Positions 35,435 to 43,816 of a DNA stretch of 64,000 bases are shown here, piece by piece. The translations under genes and the position numbers were made by a program. The DNA is taken from contig CAZARU010000028.1 of assembly GCA_964487605.1 (NCBI GenBank), positions 6,193 to 70,192 on the forward strand, written 5' to 3'. The DNA comes from JAJDAH01 sp964487605 (GTDB lineage: Bacteria; Myxococcota_A; Polyangia; Polyangiales; Polyangiaceae). The notes beneath the pieces were generated by a model. The model had not been told where the DNA came from, did no database searches, and saw only the letters and a program-made list of their open reading frames with translations. Every line of letters starts with the position of its first letter. The first letter of the stretch is position 1.

Positions 35435-35453
35435 GCCGCGCGCTCAGCGCGGC
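35435..35453. terminator. bidirectional hairpin between the HDOD and kinase genes
   Basis: Perfect 7-bp stem GCCGCGC / GCGCGGC with a 5-base loop GCTCA that contains the kinase stop codon read from the other strand. It starts 8 bases after the HDOD stop. No T-tract. Probably terminates both transcripts. Confidence 0.5.
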
Positions 35454-36856
35454 AACAGATCCTGAGGCAGGAGACCGCCGAAGTACGCGCCGGCGGCGCC
35501 CCCGGCGAGGACCAGCAGCAGCACGATGGCGATCACGCCGCCCCTGCCGGACTTCGGCGCGGCGACGGCCACGGGGGGAATGGACACCTGGTGAGGTGCC
35601 TGGGGCATCTTCGGAACCGGCGGCGCCGCCGGAACGGAGTCGTTGCGCGCCCGATGGCGACCCGACGGCGAATCGTCCTCGAGCGCCGCGAGGTTCCCGA
35701 CCATGGGCGGCTCGGACGGCATGCCCCCTCGACTCCCCGCTCCCAGATCGAGCTCCTGGGCCCAGTTCGGCGCGTTGGCGAACGCTCCGAGGTTCAGCGG
35801 GGCGGAGCCCCCGTCGCGGGGAGACGATGGGGAGCTCGGATCGCTGGCTCGACCGGCTTCGAGCGAAGTGAACTCGAACAGCGCCTGGTTGATGAGCTGC
35901 CCGATGATCGAGCCCTTCTCGGCTCGCTTCCTCTGCTCGCCGTCTTCGACCGTGCTCCGCACCATGGCGCCCACGTCGAACGACGAGACGGGGCGCCCGG
36001 TCGAGAAGAGCACCGTCGTGAGATCGGTCGCGAGGTGCTGCGCAGACTGGTAGCGCTCGTCGGGATTGCGCGCGAGCGCGCTGGCGAGGACCGTCTCGAG
36101 GTCCGGAGGTACGTTGGGGTTGTACTGGCGGATGGGCGGGACCCGCGCCGCCTGCACCTGACGTACCGTCTCGAGGTCGGTGTCACCGAGGAACAAGCGC
36201 CGGCCGGCGAGGATTTCCCAGAGGATGATCCCCACGGCGAAGACGTCCGTGCGGTGATCGATCTCCTGGCCGAGCGCCGCCTCCGGCGAGAGGTAGCTGA
36301 ACTTCCCCTTGATGATGCCCGGTTCGCTGCGTTCGAGCTGGCTGTTCGCGCGTGCGAGCCCGAAGTCGACGATCTTGACCTCGCCGTAACGGGTGAGCAG
36401 CACGTTCGGCGGCGACATGTCGCGGTGCACGATGCCCAGCGGGCGTCCGTCAGGGCCGGACAGGCGGTGCGCGTAGTCGAGCCCTTCGCAAATCTTGATG
36501 CAGATGTGACACGCCTCTTCGACGGGAAACGACGTGCCGCGCCTGCGCGTCCACTCGATGACGGCCTTGAGATCCGCCCCCTCCACGTACTCCATGACGA
36601 TGAAGTACGTGTTGTCGCCGACGCCGATGTCGAAGACCTGCACGCAGTTCGAGTGACTCAGCGTCGCGCTGACGCGCGCCTCGTCCAGGAACATCCCGAT
36701 GAACTTCTTCTTCTCGGAGAGGTGCGGCAGGACGCGCTTGATGGCGACGACCTTCTTGAATCCCTCCAGGCCCGCGCTCTCCGCGCGATACACTTCCGCC
36801 ATGCCGCCAGCGGCGATCCTCTCGATGACGCGGTACCGCTGCTGCTGCTGCGACAT
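35444..36856 (-). CDS. membrane-anchored Ser/Thr protein kinase
   Basis: A 470-residue eukaryotic-type kinase. The catalytic domain (about 8-285) is intact: glycine loop RIAAGGMAEVY at 13-23, K40 in VAIK, E59 of the C helix, HRD at 144-146 followed by MSPPN, DFG at 164-166, and SYLSPEA for the P+1 loop. The middle part (about 290-435) is Ser/Pro-rich and without domain. One membrane helix follows (about 438-458, GVIAIVLLLVLAGGAAGAYF) near the C-terminus, with a very short outside tail, so it lacks a real sensor domain. Such kinases are abundant in myxobacteria. A TAGGCT -10 lies 20 bases before the ATG. Substrate unknown; the convergent HDOD protein is only a neighbour. Confidence 0.93.
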   Translation of the reverse strand: MSQQQQRYRVIERIAAGGMAEVYRAESAGLEGFKKVVAIKRVLPHLSEKKKFIGMFLDEARVSATLSHSNCVQVFDIGVGDNTYFIVMEYVEGADLKAVIEWTRRRGTSFPVEEACHICIKICEGLDYAHRLSGPDGRPLGIVHRDMSPPNVLLTRYGEVKIVDFGLARANSQLERSEPGIIKGKFSYLSPEAALGQEIDHRTDVFAVGIILWEILAGRRLFLGDTDLETVRQVQAARVPPIRQYNPNVPPDLETVLASALARNPDERYQSAQHLATDLTTVLFSTGRPVSSFDVGAMVRSTVEDGEQRKRAEKGSIIGQLINQALFEFTSLEAGRASDPSSPSSPRDGGSAPLNLGAFANAPNWAQELDLGAGSRGGMPSEPPMVGNLAALEDDSPSGRHRARNDSVPAAPPVPKMPQAPHQVSIPPVAVAAPKSGRGGVIAIVLLLVLAGGAAGAYFGGLLPQDLLPR

Positions 36857-37183
36857 GAACGCCGAACGGCTGGGCGAGCCTAGGGCCCGCTCCGATCACG
36901 GTCAAGAAGCGGTCCGGGATCAGTCGGTTCGGCGCACGAGGTCATGAAGCAACCCGAAGTGGCCCGGGAACTCCGGGTCGAATCGCAGCGTGCAGCAGCT
37001 CGTGGGCAGCACCGCCCGGGTCGCGCTTAGGCACCGCGTCGCGACTCCACACCGAGGACGCCGCGTCAAGAGACGCGGCCGACGAACAGGAGCACGCGCG
37101 CGGCCCACGGAGACGAAGCCCAGCAGCCTCGCGGAGTGCCTGACGGCTTGACCCGCTCTCGGGTAACCGTCAGAGTGACCGCA
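36857..37183. other. structured divergent intergenic region
   Basis: 327 bases between the kinase and a small membrane-protein gene. It contains three hairpins: CCCGG/CCGGG (36963-36977), a perfect 8-bp stem GCCGCGTC/GACGCGGC with an AAGA tetraloop (37060-37079), and a nested hairpin just before the next start (37140-37173; outer CTGACGG/CCGTCAG, inner ACCCG/CGGGT). It also has a TAGGCT -10 for the kinase (36877-36882). No convincing gene is seen. It may hold a small structured RNA or operators. Confidence 0.4.
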
Positions 37184-37510
37184 ATGAGCCGCCACGCCGC
37201 CGAAGCCAGCGACCCGCACGCCATTCCGCCAACCGTTCACAGCGTCTCCGATCGACACGACGGCGGCGAGCTCGACCCGGACGAGCCGCGCTCGCCGGCG
37301 TGGCTCCCGCTGCTCGGTGGCGCGCTCTTCCTGATGGGCGGGCTCGCGCTGGCGGTGATGCAGCCGGCAGGGCGCACCGCGGAGGAGCTCGCCGCAGAGG
37401 CGGTGGAGGAAGCCAAGGCACTCGCTCCGCCGCCGCCGCCAGCTCCAGTTGAGCCGGCGCCCGCGGCGGCCGCGCCACAGCCCGGTGCGGCACCTCGCCT
37501 CGGCGGTTGA
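37184..37510 (+). CDS. small single-pass membrane protein with a Pro/Ala-rich tail
   Basis: A 108-residue protein from the ATG at 37184. Residues 1-42 are acidic and polar and would lie in the cytoplasm, about 43-62 form one membrane helix (WLPLLGGALFLMGGLALAVM), a short helix follows (RTAEELAAEAVEEAKAL), and the last 35 residues are Pro/Ala-rich and probably cross the periplasm. No known domain. A nested hairpin ends 10 bases before the start and no Shine-Dalgarno is obvious, so its translation may be regulated or weak. A GTG at 37136 would add 16 residues but would pass through the hairpin. Function unknown. Confidence 0.55.
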   Translation: MSRHAAEASDPHAIPPTVHSVSDRHDGGELDPDEPRSPAWLPLLGGALFLMGGLALAVMQPAGRTAEELAAEAVEEAKALAPPPPPAPVEPAPAAAAPQPGAAPRLGG

Positions 37511-37646
37511 GGCTGACGGGACCGCCGGTCGGCGGTCGAGAGCGAGCAGAGAGACGGGGACAACGCCCGCGTTTCGCGCCGCCACGCGAGGGATCGATCC
37601 TTCTCGGCTCCGTCGCCACGCCGTGCTACAGCAGCGCCCGCTTCCC

Positions 37647-37719
37647 GGGGCCGTAGCTCAGCTGGGAGAGTGCCTGACTGGCAGTCAGGAGGTCAGGGGT
37701 TCGATCCCCCTCGGCTCCA
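37647..37719 (+). tRNA. tRNA-Ala (anticodon GGC)
   Basis: Cloverleaf with acceptor GGGGCCG pairing CGGCTCC (one G-U), D arm GCTC...GAGT, anticodon stem CCTGA/TCAGG with loop CTGGCAG (anticodon GGC, reading GCC), variable AGGTC, T stem AGGGG/CCCCT with loop TTCGATC, discriminator A. CCA is not encoded. It stands alone between a small membrane-protein gene and a convergent SnoaL-like gene. Confidence 0.96.
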
Positions 37720-37769
37720 CCCCGATTCAAGCGCTGCGCGCGTTCCACGTTGCCCAGAGGCCCGTGGTG

Positions 37770-38231
37770 TCACTCCCCGGAGAGCCAGGTCTCGTGGAGG
37801 GAGAGCCATCGCCACCGCGATCCCCGGCGCCGAAGCACCGCCATGCTCCGACGCGAGTCGGAGCGCGCGGGGGAGCGCTTCCACTCCTCGTACCGAGCAA
37901 CACCGAGTTCACCGTCGGCGGCTACGAACGCGTAGCCGCGAATCTCGATCACGAGGCCGGGGTCGGTACCGTGCGCGGCCTCGAAGCCGGAGACGATCGT
38001 CGCCCGGTCGCGCTGCACTCCCGTCGGTGAAACGATGGTGAAGTCGGGCTCGAGCGCCTCGGCGAACGCCGCGAACGCCTGCGGGGTGCGAGGCAGAGCG
38101 CCGGTGAACCACGCCTCGATGACCCGGTGCAGCTCGACGATGGCCGCTTCGATCTCGGTGGGCGCGGGTGTGTCGTCGTCCAACTCGGTGACTCCGCCGG
38201 AGAGGGTCGGCGATCGTCGGACGGTCCGCAA
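37770..38231 (-). CDS. DUF4440/SnoaL-like protein
   Basis: A protein of up to 153 residues with the pattern of the NTF2-like/DUF4440 fold: an N-terminal helix (EIEAAIVELHRVIEAWFTG), then a beta-rich part with EPDFTIVSP, RATIVSGFEAAHG and GELGVARYEEW, ending SRWRWLSLHETWL. The family is a cone-shaped dimer that binds small molecules; many members are of unknown role, and no catalytic residue can be named. No ATG or GTG start is available: TTG at 38231 or TTG at 38183 are the candidates. It is convergent with tRNA-Ala and divergent from the DedA gene. Confidence 0.7.
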   Translation of the reverse strand: MRTVRRSPTLSGGVTELDDDTPAPTEIEAAIVELHRVIEAWFTGALPRTPQAFAAFAEALEPDFTIVSPTGVQRDRATIVSGFEAAHGTDPGLVIEIRGYAFVAADGELGVARYEEWKRSPARSDSRRSMAVLRRRGSRWRWLSLHETWLSGE

Positions 38232-38356
38232 TCCACCCTACGCCGAGGTGGCGCATGGGGGGCGCGCCGCTCGGCGTCCGTGAGAAAGTCCGCGGCGCCG
38301 GCTCGTGCTATACGGTCCGCGCGTCGGCACCGACGCTTCGGACCCGAGGTCGCCCT

Positions 38357-39040
38357 TTGACCGACATCGTCATCCAGTATCTCGAGGCCGCCGCGAGGAT
38401 CGCGCCCACCTGGGGCTACGTGCTCATCTTCGTCTTCATGACGGTCGAGAGCTCCTTCATCCCGTTTCCGAGCGAGGTCGTGATGATCCCGGCAGGCTTC
38501 CTCGCGGCCCGCGGCGCTCTGAGCTTCGGTGCGCCGGGGCTCGACGCGGGCGTCGCCGTGCTGGTCGGCACGGCAGGGTCGCTGGCCGGCGCGTACATCA
38601 ACTACTTCCTCTTCAGCTGGCTCGGTACGCCCTTCCTCGAGCGATACGGCAGGTACTTCTTCCTTCCGGAGCCCAAGCTGCGGCGTGCCGAGGAAGTCTT
38701 TCGAACCTACGGAGCCGGCGCGACGTTCGTGTGCCGGCTCATCCCGGCCATTCGCCAGCTCATCTCCATTCCCGCCGGCCTCGCCCGGATGAACCTCGCC
38801 ACCTTCACGCTCTGGACGGGCCTCGGTGCCGGGATCTGGATGGTGACGTTGACCGCCATCGGCTACTCGATAGGCGAGCACACGGCGGCGCTCAGCTACG
38901 CCGACCTCGTTCATCAGGGCAAGGCCCTCGTCAAGCAACACCTCGTATGGGTGCTGCCCTTGCTCCTCGTGGGATTCGCCGGATACGTGTGGCTCACGAA
39001 GAAGATCATGCAGACCAAGGAACCGCCGGCCGTCGCCTGA
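38357..39040 (+). CDS. DedA-family membrane protein
   Basis: A 227-residue polytopic protein of the DedA/SNARE-associated family, now linked to flipping of undecaprenyl phosphate or phospholipids. The two family signatures are present: MTVESSFIPFPSE near residue 29, with the paired acidic residues in a re-entrant loop, and FVCRLIPAIRQLISIPAGLARM near 126-147, with the essential arginines. Membrane helices are near 17-35, 62-85, 150-172 and 198-216. The start is TTG at 38357 (MTDIVIQYLEAA); upstream frame is non-conserved. First gene of a plus-strand run. Substrate not deducible. Confidence 0.9.
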   Translation: MTDIVIQYLEAAARIAPTWGYVLIFVFMTVESSFIPFPSEVVMIPAGFLAARGALSFGAPGLDAGVAVLVGTAGSLAGAYINYFLFSWLGTPFLERYGRYFFLPEPKLRRAEEVFRTYGAGATFVCRLIPAIRQLISIPAGLARMNLATFTLWTGLGAGIWMVTLTAIGYSIGEHTAALSYADLVHQGKALVKQHLVWVLPLLLVGFAGYVWLTKKIMQTKEPPAVA

Positions 39041-39092
39041 GCGACCCGCCGATCACCTTGTCGCGGCGCCGGATCCGGGCCAAGCCTCCGGC

Positions 39093-39866
39093 ATGACGGA
39101 CCGCGTGCTCGTGACCTCCGAGGGTGGGGTGGCCCACGTTCGGCTGAATCGACCCGACAAGCTCAACGCCTTCGATCGTGCGATGTTCGAGGGCATCGTC
39201 GCGGTGGGCGAGAAGCTCGCCGCGGACCGGCAGGTCCGCTGCGTCGTCCTCTCCGGGGAAGGCCGCGCGTTCAGCGCCGGCCTCGACTTCGCGAGCTTTC
39301 TGGGGGAAGGCAGCGCGGGCTCCGACCGTCTGTTCTCGCGCAGCGAGCAGTCGCCCGCCAACCTGGCGCAGCGCACGAGCTGGATCTGGAGGGAGCTGAA
39401 GGTCCCCGTCGTGGCGGCGGTACACGGCTACGCGTTCGGAGCCGGCCTGCGCGTCGTGGCCCCCGACGCCGAGCTCTCGGTCATGGAGATCAAGTGGGGG
39501 CTGATCCCCGACATGGGTGGCACGCAGCTCCTCAGGGATCTCGTGCGGGCCGACGTGGCCAAGGACCTGACGTACACGGGGAGACGGGTCACGGGAACCG
39601 AGGCGCTGGAGCTCGGTCTCGCGACGCGCCTGGACGCCGAACCCGTGAAGGTTGCCTCGTCGATCGCCGCCGAGATCGCGGGGAAGTCCCCGGACGCGAT
39701 CCGTTCGGCGAAGCTGCTGCTCGATCAGTCTCGTCGCGTCACCGAGAAGGAGGGTCTCCTCATGGAGGAGACGCTCCAGAAGCGGCTCCTCGGGTCGGAG
39801 AACCAGCTCGAGGCCGTACGTGCGAACTTCGAGAAGCGGCCACCGGCCTTCCGCGACCCGAGCTGA
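39093..39866 (+). CDS. crotonase/enoyl-CoA hydratase family protein with an internal deletion
   Basis: A 257-residue crotonase-fold protein. The first oxyanion-hole region is intact (AFSAGLDFASF near residue 60). The second is abnormal: family members read GGGLQIALGAD(M/L)RI(A/V)APD, whereas here GAGLRVVAPD (near 115-124) lacks 8 residues, an in-frame loss of 24 bases that removes the helix after the glycine loop. The following MEIKWGLIPDMGGT and C-terminal parts are normal. Hydration or isomerisation of an acyl-CoA is expected for the family, but activity here is doubtful. Start ATG 39093; the DUF2723 gene follows by 2 bases. Confidence 0.88.
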   Translation: MTDRVLVTSEGGVAHVRLNRPDKLNAFDRAMFEGIVAVGEKLAADRQVRCVVLSGEGRAFSAGLDFASFLGEGSAGSDRLFSRSEQSPANLAQRTSWIWRELKVPVVAAVHGYAFGAGLRVVAPDAELSVMEIKWGLIPDMGGTQLLRDLVRADVAKDLTYTGRRVTGTEALELGLATRLDAEPVKVASSIAAEIAGKSPDAIRSAKLLLDQSRRVTEKEGLLMEETLQKRLLGSENQLEAVRANFEKRPPAFRDPS

Positions 39867-39868
39867 CG

Positions 39869-41740
39869 GTGGCCAAGCGGCGCGCGCCGGCGACGCGTCG
39901 AGACCCCGCGGGCGAGGCCCCCTCCGAGGCGGCCTTCGGCACCCGCTCACGAGCGTGGGCACCGCCGGTGCTGACCGGTGCCATCGCGTTCGCGGTCTAC
40001 GCGCCGCGGGTGTGCCCGACGATCCTGCTCGGCGGCGACTCGGCCACGTTCGTCGCGGCGGCCGCGACCTGGGGCGTACCACAGCCGTCGGGGTATCCGC
40101 TCCTCACGACGCTCGGGCGCGCCGCGTCGCTCCTCTTGCCCGGCGACATCGCGTGGCGAGTGCACGTCACGAGCGCGCTCTACCACGCGCTCACCGCCGC
40201 CGTCGTCGCGGCCATCGTGCACCGTGTCACGCGTTCGCGCGCCGCCGCAATCGGTGGCGGGCTCTCGCTCGCGTTCTGGGGCTCCTTTTTTCGGGCCTCG
40301 CTCTACGCGGAGGCGTTCCCGCTCAACGACCTCTTCACGGCGCTGGCCCTGCTGGCGGCGCTCGTCGTGCACGAACGGGCGCGCAAGTCGCTCGAAGCGA
40401 GAGAGTCGCGCCGGGCACTGCGCTTCTTGGCGCTGACCACGGGGCTCGCCGCAGCTCACCACCAGATGGTCGCGCTCGTCGCGCCCGCCATCGCCGTCCT
40501 GCTGGGACCGCACGGATGGCGCCTGGTTCGCACACGCGGCGCGTTCGTGGAAGCTCTCGGGATCGTCGCTGCGCCGATCGCGTTCTTCTACGGACTGCTG
40601 GCGCTGGCTGCCGCACGCGATCCGTTCGCGAACTGGGGCGACGTGCAGAGCGTCTCCTCGCTGGTGCACCTCGCCACCCGTCAGGACTACGGCGGTCCTT
40701 TCAGTCCGTTCCTCCGCACGGGAGCGGCGGAGGTCGGCGGCCAGCTCGGCGTGTACGGCGCGACGCTCTGGGACTCGGTCGGAGCCGCGGGGCTCGGCCT
40801 CGCCCTCCTCGGGGTCGGGCAGCTCGCGCGTGACTCGAGGCGCCTCGCCTTCGGCCTGGTCCTGGCGTGGGCCGTCGCCGGTCCGTTCTTCGCGTGGATC
40901 AACGTCGTCCCCGTGACCGATGAAGGTGGCATCGCGTTCGCCGAGCGATTCGTGACCATGTCCCACGTTCCCCTCGGCGTCGCATGCGGCGCGGGGCTCG
41001 CGTGGCTGGAGCGGCTGCTGGCGCTGGCCGTCCCCCCCGCTCGAGAGGCGGTTGCCCTCGTCTTCGTCGTGCCGCTGCTGGCCCACGGTGGCATCGACCT
41101 GCGGGACAATCACCGAGGCGCGCACATGCTCGACGACCTCTTCGCCAACGTCGAGCCGACCGCGATGCTGCTCACCACCGGCGACGCCCTGCAGGGGGCG
41201 ATGCTCCACGCCTGCGGCACGGAGGGTCGGTGCACGGATCGGATGGTCTTCTCTCCGGGGCAACTCCACCTGCCGTGGCGCGTGCCGCAGCTCGCGCGCA
41301 GATACCCGGACCTCGTGCTTCCGGAGGCGACCGGCAGGTTCCTGACCACCCGCGAGATCGTCGCTGCGAACCTCGGTAGGCGTCCGATCTACGTCGCGCC
41401 GATGCTTCTGGCGCGGGAGCCTGCGCTGCGAGACTCCTTCGGCTACGTCCCCGAATGGCTCTGGCTGAGGGTCATCCCGAAGGACGACCTTCCGAACCAT
41501 CGCGACCGCTTCGTCGCGCTCGCCGAGCGGTTCGCGAGCCACGACGGGTGCCGTGGCTGCACCACCCGACGACGGCAGCTCGCGCCCCCTTCGCTGGAGC
41601 TGCACATGCCTCACGCCTACGCCGAGGCCTTCGTCAACCACGCGCGTATCGCGCGCCTCCTGTCGGAGGACGCACTCGCGGCGCGTCTCGAGGATCGGGC
41701 TCGGACGGTCGACCCGGAGCACGTGCGTGGGCTCCTCTAG
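39869..41740 (+). CDS. DUF2723-family polytopic membrane protein (GT-C-like)
   Basis: A 623-residue inner-membrane protein. The N-terminal DUF2723 domain begins with APRVCPTILLGGDSATFVAAA near residue 42 and WGVPQPSGYPLLTTLGRA near 66, the family signature; it resembles O-mannosyltransferases of the GT-C class (TMEM260/POMT-like) that use a lipid-linked sugar. About ten membrane helices run to residue 400. The C-terminal 200 residues are soluble and end with a His/Arg-rich part. GTG start, two bases after the crotonase stop, and its end overlaps the methyltransferase gene by 14 bases. Probably adds sugar to secreted proteins (inference). Confidence 0.8.
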   Translation: MAKRRAPATRRDPAGEAPSEAAFGTRSRAWAPPVLTGAIAFAVYAPRVCPTILLGGDSATFVAAAATWGVPQPSGYPLLTTLGRAASLLLPGDIAWRVHVTSALYHALTAAVVAAIVHRVTRSRAAAIGGGLSLAFWGSFFRASLYAEAFPLNDLFTALALLAALVVHERARKSLEARESRRALRFLALTTGLAAAHHQMVALVAPAIAVLLGPHGWRLVRTRGAFVEALGIVAAPIAFFYGLLALAAARDPFANWGDVQSVSSLVHLATRQDYGGPFSPFLRTGAAEVGGQLGVYGATLWDSVGAAGLGLALLGVGQLARDSRRLAFGLVLAWAVAGPFFAWINVVPVTDEGGIAFAERFVTMSHVPLGVACGAGLAWLERLLALAVPPAREAVALVFVVPLLAHGGIDLRDNHRGAHMLDDLFANVEPTAMLLTTGDALQGAMLHACGTEGRCTDRMVFSPGQLHLPWRVPQLARRYPDLVLPEATGRFLTTREIVAANLGRRPIYVAPMLLAREPALRDSFGYVPEWLWLRVIPKDDLPNHRDRFVALAERFASHDGCRGCTTRRRQLAPPSLELHMPHAYAEAFVNHARIARLLSEDALAARLEDRARTVDPEHVRGLL

Positions 41741-43766
41741 CCGCGTCGACGCGCTCGACCGCGCGCTGGTGGAGGCCGGCCGGTGGGCGGCTTCGGAGCT
41801 CGCGTACTCCGTCGACGACCCGAGAACCCACGCGATGGCCCTCCACGGCCTCTCGTGCGCCGCGTTCGAGATCCTCTCGCCGAGCGGTTCCCCCGTCGCC
41901 CCGGCATCGCTCAGGCTGTTCGAGGGCGCGGCGCCACTCCCCGCGCGCGCCGCCGGTCGCACGGAACTCCTGGACGCGCTCTCCGAATCCAGCCCGCACG
42001 GCCTCGAGGCGGCCGACCGTCTCGGCATGGTGCACGAAGCCTTGCTCGGACGTCAGCTCGTCGTCCGGCGCGGGCGCGTGGTCTCGATCCCGGCCAGGCG
42101 TCGCAAGCGCACGGGGAGCTTCTACACGCCCGCCCACCTGGCGCGAGAGGCGGTCGCTCGCGCCCTCGGCCTCCCACACCTCTCGGCCCGGACCGACCTC
42201 CTGGTGTGTGACCCGGCAGCGGGCGGCGGGGCGTTCCTTCTCGAAGCCGCGAGGCAGCTCAGCCGGCGCGCAACGGCCGGCGCGTCGCGGGCGAGCGTCC
42301 GCGAAGTCGTCGAACGCTCGCTCTTCGGCGCGGACGTCAGCGCCCTCGCCATCGCGGTGTGCGAAGCCGCGCTGGTCCTGCTGTGTGGCGACGACCCGCC
42401 GCGTGTCGCCGAGCTTCGCGCGCACTTGCGCCGCGGCGATGCCATCGTCGGCGCCGATGCCGAAGACGTCGCGAACTGGACGGCGTCGGGCCTCGTGCGT
42501 TCCGCGACGCGGGACGAGCTCGATCGCGCGGTGGTGACGGCGATGGCGGGCACCGAAGACCCGGCACCCGGCTCCGATGACCGTGCTCTGCCGCTGCACT
42601 GGCCGCTGGACTACCCGGAGGTCTTTCGACGCGGGGGCTTCGACCTCGTCCTCGGCAACCCGCCGTGGGTCGCCTACGCCGGGCGAGCGGCGCAGCCGCT
42701 GTCACCGAAGCTGCGAGCGCACTACGCGCGCCGCTTCCGGGCGTTCCGCGGCTACCCGACGCTCCACGGGCTCTTCGTCGAGCGCGCTTCGCGTCTCGCT
42801 CCCCGTGGCGTCGTCGCGCTCGTCCTGCCGAGCCCCATCGCGGACCTGGACGGATACTCCGCGACGCGCCGAGCGCTCACGCGCCGCCACGTCCCGGTGG
42901 AGCCGATGCTCGAGTTCGGGCAGGACGCGTTTCAATCCGTGCTCCAGCCGAGCTTCCTGCTCCTCGCGGAGCCCTGCGAGGAGACGGCAACCAGAGAGCC
43001 CACCGGAGCCACGTGGCGGCTCGCCGAGCGCCAGCGCGCGGCAGGCGCGGCACGCGCCCTGTCCGTGCCCGCCGTCCTCGGACGATTGCTGGAGGGGGCC
43101 ACGCTGCCGCGGGAGGCGTTCCGCGAGCTCGGCTTCCAGAGCACCGGCCGCGTCACCAGGGAGCTGTTCTCGCGGGCCCAGGCCGCCGACGCCAGGCACA
43201 CGTACCCGCTGCTCGAGGGCCGCAACGTCCGAGAGTTCTTCGAGGACGAGCCTCGGCTGTTCCTCGCCCTGGATCGCAGCGTGCTCGAGGCGGCGCGATG
43301 CCGCGTCCGCCCCCGCGAGCAGTACGAGGCGGTGTCTTTCGTCGTCCGCCAGACGGCGAGCCACCCCATTGCAGCGCTCCACCGCGGCCCTCCGTTCCGC
43401 AACTCGCTGCTCGCCGGGTTCGCCGTCGCGGACCTGTCCGCCCCGTTGCTCGTCGCCCTGCTGAACAGCGTGCTCTACCGGGCCCTGCACCTCGCCCGCG
43501 TTCGCGACGCTCGGCAGGCGACGTTTCCTCAGATGAAGATCGCGCACCTGCGCGCCCTGCCCGTCCCACCGCGACACCCGGAGCTCCGCGCGGGGATCGC
43601 CGAGCTGGGGCTGCGCGCCACGGAGCGCGGGTTCGATGCGGACCTCGCGCAGGCGCTCGACTCCGCCGTCTTCGATCTCTTCAGTGTCGGACGACAGGAT
43701 CGGGCCGACGTACTGGCGTTCGTGGCCGAGCGAGCGCCCGCCGCGATGCGACGCACGGGCGCGTGA
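41727..43766 (+). CDS. solitary Eco57I/TaqI-like N6-adenine DNA methyltransferase
   Basis: A 679-residue DNA methyltransferase. Residues 1-128 have no recognised domain. The catalytic region starts with SFYTP at 131-135, then motif I D162-PAAGGGAF (SAM binding), FGADVSALAI near 200, and motif IV NPPW at 311-314 for flipping the adenine. The C-terminal part (about 480-640) is like the TaqI-type target-recognition domain (AVADLSAPLLVALLNS, QMKIAHLRALPVP). No nuclease domain is fused and no restriction gene is adjacent, so it may be an orphan regulatory methylase or a relic. GTG at 41727 overlaps the upstream gene; that start matches family length. Confidence 0.8.
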   Translation: MGSSSRVDALDRALVEAGRWAASELAYSVDDPRTHAMALHGLSCAAFEILSPSGSPVAPASLRLFEGAAPLPARAAGRTELLDALSESSPHGLEAADRLGMVHEALLGRQLVVRRGRVVSIPARRRKRTGSFYTPAHLAREAVARALGLPHLSARTDLLVCDPAAGGGAFLLEAARQLSRRATAGASRASVREVVERSLFGADVSALAIAVCEAALVLLCGDDPPRVAELRAHLRRGDAIVGADAEDVANWTASGLVRSATRDELDRAVVTAMAGTEDPAPGSDDRALPLHWPLDYPEVFRRGGFDLVLGNPPWVAYAGRAAQPLSPKLRAHYARRFRAFRGYPTLHGLFVERASRLAPRGVVALVLPSPIADLDGYSATRRALTRRHVPVEPMLEFGQDAFQSVLQPSFLLLAEPCEETATREPTGATWRLAERQRAAGAARALSVPAVLGRLLEGATLPREAFRELGFQSTGRVTRELFSRAQAADARHTYPLLEGRNVREFFEDEPRLFLALDRSVLEAARCRVRPREQYEAVSFVVRQTASHPIAALHRGPPFRNSLLAGFAVADLSAPLLVALLNSVLYRALHLARVRDARQATFPQMKIAHLRALPVPPRHPELRAGIAELGLRATERGFDADLAQALDSAVFDLFSVGRQDRADVLAFVAERAPAAMRRTGA

Positions 43767-43816
43767 AGGGTTCCGAAGGTCGGGCGGGCAGGGCCCGGGC
43801 CTGGTAGGACTCTCCG

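Noticed and set aside
36944..37030. A 28-codon open frame (MKQPEVARELRV...) in the structured intergenic region
   Set aside because: Its GAGG is only two bases before the ATG and nothing supports translation.
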